In this document: piece by piece, positions 32,330 to 32,417 of the stretch
Numbering within the stretch: position 1 is the stretch's first letter
Layout: every line of letters begins with the position of its first letter
Source: Clostridiales bacterium GWF2_38_85
GTDB taxonomy: Bacteria > Bacillota > Clostridia > Oscillospirales > CAG-382
Reading direction: 5' to 3'
DNA: 32,417 nt
Assembly: GCA_001797275.1 (NCBI GenBank)
Contig: MGOY01000015.1
Span: 1 to 32,417 of the forward strand
Made by a program: the position numbers and the translations under genes
Notes under the pieces: model-generated
What the model saw: the letters and a program-made list of their open reading frames with translations, nothing else
Told to the model about the DNA's origin: nothing
Database searches by the model: none

Positions 32330-32417
32330 TGGTATAATAAAGTTGTAACACCTTGACCTAATATAGTATAATAACTATAAAGGAAAGAGGAAAGAAAAAT
32401 GCAACAATACGAAAAGG
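32330..32417 (+). mobile_element. Left end of an IS3-family element (runs off the window)
   Basis: The element begins TGGTATAATAAAGTTGTAAC at 32330, inside a serine recombinase gene. It carries a promoter (TTGACC at 32353, 17 bases, TATAAA at 32376), a ribosome binding site region (AAAGGAAAGAGG) and the first codons of orfA. The same terminus and leader occur, inverted and slightly diverged, at 13290 downwards, which proves the boundary. Confidence 0.8.
32399..32417 (+). CDS. IS3-family transposase OrfA (partial, first 6 codons)
   Basis: ATG at 32399 encodes MQQYEK before the window ends. The first six residues are identical to the OrfA relic at 13219. This copy has a codon starting with G where the relic has TAA, so it may be intact. 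Confidence 0.65.

Noticed and set aside
1-32417. CRISPR arrays, tRNA or rRNA genes.
   Set aside because: No regularly spaced repeats, no tRNA cloverleaf with GTTCAA-type T loop, and no rRNA sequence were noticed on reading both strands; a tRNAscan or CRISPR search was not possible.

Overview
The window looks like a chromosomal accessory region of a low-GC Gram-positive gut-type bacterium (class Clostridia, probably an Oscillospiraceae/Lachnospiraceae relative). Grounds: strong AGGAGG-type ribosome binding sites, TTGACA/TATAAT promoters, lipoproteins and membrane-anchored surface glycosidases, and siphophage, IS3, IS30, IS110 and serine-recombinase relics typical of Clostridia. This is inferred from protein resemblance and base composition; no rRNA or other taxonomic marker is present.

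Region 1 (1 to about 13.8 kb) is a decayed siphophage tail module on the minus strand: a gp10-like fragment, tail completion protein, phi13-type major tail protein with an amber stop, tail chaperone G/GT with a textbook -1 frameshift site, a frameshifted tape measure, a baseplate-like protein and a tail fibre. Host-type accessory genes with their own signals sit between the tail genes: two GNAT acetyltransferases, a YHGS protein, a SAM methyltransferase, an adenosine deaminase, a kinase-like protein, a membrane protein and a radical-SAM-like fragment. At least two of these genes, the methyltransferase and the second GNAT, have leader-peptide attenuators like those of inducible resistance genes. 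An IS3-family remnant has cut two phage genes.

Region 2 (about 13.9 to 27.6 kb) is much more AT-rich and forms a glycan-use locus on the plus strand. It holds a signal-less GH20 enzyme with LamG and discoidin domains, two tandem DUF4434 lipoproteins, a sugar-type solute-binding lipoprotein, a surface discoidin protein, a secreted membrane-anchored GH20 enzyme and a ROK regulator. The last three genes overlap end to start. An internally deleted IS110-family transposase sits where ABC permeases would be expected. The likely logic is surface capture and trimming of N-acetylhexosamine-containing glycans, uptake of the product, and ROK control; the actual substrate is unknown.

Region 3 (about 27.7 to 32.4 kb) is a mobile-element graveyard: a frameshifted DUF503 gene, a possible recombinase tail, an IS3 transposase lacking its 5' half, a serine recombinase cut by that IS fragment, a small companion ORF, and a large serine recombinase whose catalytic N-terminus is interrupted by another IS. 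The end of that IS matches the remnant at 12.9-13.3 kb. No tRNA, rRNA or CRISPR array was seen.
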